Below, one piece after another: positions 63,044 through 64,000 of a stretch of 64,000 bases of DNA. A program made the position numbers and the translations under genes. Every line of letters starts with the position of its first letter. Position 1 is the stretch's first letter. This stretch comes from Corallibacter vietnamensis (GTDB taxonomy: Bacteria; Bacteroidota; Bacteroidia; Flavobacteriales; Flavobacteriaceae). The notes under the pieces were generated by a model. The model saw only the letters and a list, made by a program, of their open reading frames with translations. It made no database searches and was not told where the DNA came from. The stretch is taken from assembly GCF_039537875.1 (NCBI RefSeq), contig NZ_BAABBI010000001.1, forward strand, positions 682,001-746,000. Direction: 5' to 3'.

Positions 63044-63896
63044 TATACAGCCACAAATAGCGTTAGTAACACCGCTGAAAGATGAAATAGATAATATTGA
63101 TAAGTTTTTTAAAACCATTGAATCATTGTCTATTCCGATAAGTTGTTTAGTTATTGTTGAAAACGACAGTACTGATGGGAGTAAAGAATACTTAAGTAAG
63201 GTTTCTAGCCTTAAAAATGTAAAACACTTTAAAGTAATAAATATTAACTTTGAAGATACCTCCTATCGCGTTGGAAAGAAATATGCCACAATTATTAACA
63301 CAGGGTTTCAATACATAAAAAACTTAAACTTATATACTACAATAGACTACATAGGTATTTTAGATTGTGACGTATTTCCTGAAATAGATTATTATGATAA
63401 GTTGACAAAATTTTTAAGTACACATTCAGAAATAGGAATTTCTAGCGGACTAACATATACTCAAGAAGGAAAACTTCATATTGCCGATCCTAATTTTGTA
63501 AGAGGGAATAGCCGTATATGGAAAAAAGCCTGTTTTGAAGATGCAGGTTATCTTATAGCATACACAGCAGATACGGTATCATTAGCTTTAGCTCATTTAA
63601 AAGGTTGGAAAACCAAAACACTTAAAACAGCCAAAGTTATCTCTAGAGAGGTAAATGTAAGAATTTCAAACTCTCGTAACAAAGGCTATCATGCTTATTA
63701 TAGAGGACATACTTTGTTTTATGTATTATTAAAAGCTTTGTTTTGGGCAGTTAAAAAAAACAAACCTAAAATGGCTTGTGAGTTTTTTATGGGTTATGTA
63801 ACATCTATGCTACATAAAAAACAAAGAATAGAAAACAAGCAGATAAGACGCTATTTTAAATTTTATATCTACAATAAGTTAATAAATAAATATTAA
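63036..63896 (+). CDS. Family 2-like glycosyltransferase
   Basis: A 286-residue GT-A-fold transferase: the nucleotide-binding VIVENDSTDGSKEYLSKV region (about 38-55), and the metal-binding D-x-D as ILDCDVFPEIDYY (Asp110 and Asp112). The C-terminal part contains RGNSRIWKKACFEDAGYL (about 152-170), resembling the acceptor-binding part of family 2 enzymes. It probably adds one sugar to the repeat unit. It overlaps the lipoprotein gene by 8 bp. Confidence 0.87.
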   Translation: MTNIQPQIALVTPLKDEIDNIDKFFKTIESLSIPISCLVIVENDSTDGSKEYLSKVSSLKNVKHFKVININFEDTSYRVGKKYATIINTGFQYIKNLNLYTTIDYIGILDCDVFPEIDYYDKLTKFLSTHSEIGISSGLTYTQEGKLHIADPNFVRGNSRIWKKACFEDAGYLIAYTADTVSLALAHLKGWKTKTLKTAKVISREVNVRISNSRNKGYHAYYRGHTLFYVLLKALFWAVKKNKPKMACEFFMGYVTSMLHKKQRIENKQIRRYFKFYIYNKLINKY

Positions 63897-63900
63897 AAAG

Positions 63901-64000
63901 ATGACTGTAATAGTTATTTTAGTTTGTTTTTTTTTATCTGCTTTTTTTCATCAAGGGTTATATATAATTATACCTATACTTTCTTTTTTACATATTTCTT
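63901..64000 (+). CDS. Start of a membrane protein, cut by the window edge
   Basis: From the ATG at 63901, 33 codons run to the window end without a stop. They read MTVIVILVCFFLSAFFHQGLYIIIPIL, i.e. one strongly hydrophobic helix and the start of another. It is 4 bp after the glycosyltransferase. Position and hydrophobicity fit an O-antigen polymerase (Wzy/EpsG type) or another transporter, but the fragment is too short to decide. Confidence 0.6.
   Translation, partial: MTVIVILVCFFLSAFFHQGLYIIIPILSFLHIS

Noticed and set aside
1..64000. CRISPR arrays, insertion sequences, prophage or integron features
   Set aside because: No regularly spaced repeats, transposase, integrase or phage gene was seen; repeats are limited to the ones listed.

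Overview
The window reads as chromosomal DNA of a marine Flavobacteriaceae-type Bacteroidota. The DNA is AT-rich and dense with genes. Start sites usually lack Shine-Dalgarno sequences, and the clearest promoter has the Bacteroidota form TTTG-N20-TAnnTTTG. The gene content is typical of the group: CarboxypepD_reg/TonB receptor with DUF4249 lipoprotein, DUF4837, DUF4175, GH3-like, DUF2807, DUF4349 and many small lipoproteins. I see no insertion sequence, prophage or CRISPR array. Genus cannot be assigned from sequence reading alone.

Layout. 1-7.4 kb: 3' end of a subtilase, an M1 peptidase lipoprotein, a DUF922-like protein, rnpA, DUF4349 lipoprotein, S41 protease and a double OmpA-domain protein. 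7.4-9.2 kb (minus strand): acetyltransferase, CDF metal exporter, rpiB. 9.2-10.1 kb: an 880-bp gene-free, very AT-rich block with nine DnaA-box-like 9-mers and an AT tract, followed by a structured leader in front of rnr. I read it as a candidate replication origin. 10-21 kb: rnr, small housekeeping and envelope genes, tRNA-Cys, folB, glnS, an SPFH protein. 21-31 kb: gltX, an AlkB-type hydroxylase, a DUF4175/ybeY/mnmG/methyltransferase operon and an OmpH-like lipoprotein. 31-36 kb: LytTR regulator, TonB receptor, DUF4249 lipoprotein. 36-45 kb: a delta-prime-type clamp-loader gene, pgk, a LysM transglycosylase, DUF4837, tatA, M23 peptidase, GH3-like enzyme, DUF6909-like protein.

Four parS-like 16-mers (22.7, 27.7, 29.7 and 39.1 kb) lie to one side of the candidate origin. 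rnpA and mnmG, classical origin neighbours in other bacteria, are also here, and about three quarters of the genes right of 10 kb point rightward. Together these suggest the window lies close to oriC.

45.4 kb to the end is a long surface-polysaccharide locus running rightward: Wzz-like protein, rfbBACD (dTDP-L-rhamnose), gmd-fcl (GDP-L-fucose), wecBC (UDP-ManNAcA), then a sulfate-activation block (cysQ, DUF2061 tandem, cysC, lipoprotein, cysD, cysN), a UDP-uronate epimerase, a PAPS sulfotransferase, a Wzx-like flippase, a second small lipoprotein, a family 2 glycosyltransferase and the start of a membrane protein cut by the window edge. PAPS synthesis, PAP removal and a sulfotransferase sit together without sulfate-reduction genes, so I infer that the locus makes a sulfated polysaccharide. 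The two small lipoproteins in it appear to be diverged homologues of each other and are the best candidates here for an undescribed component.
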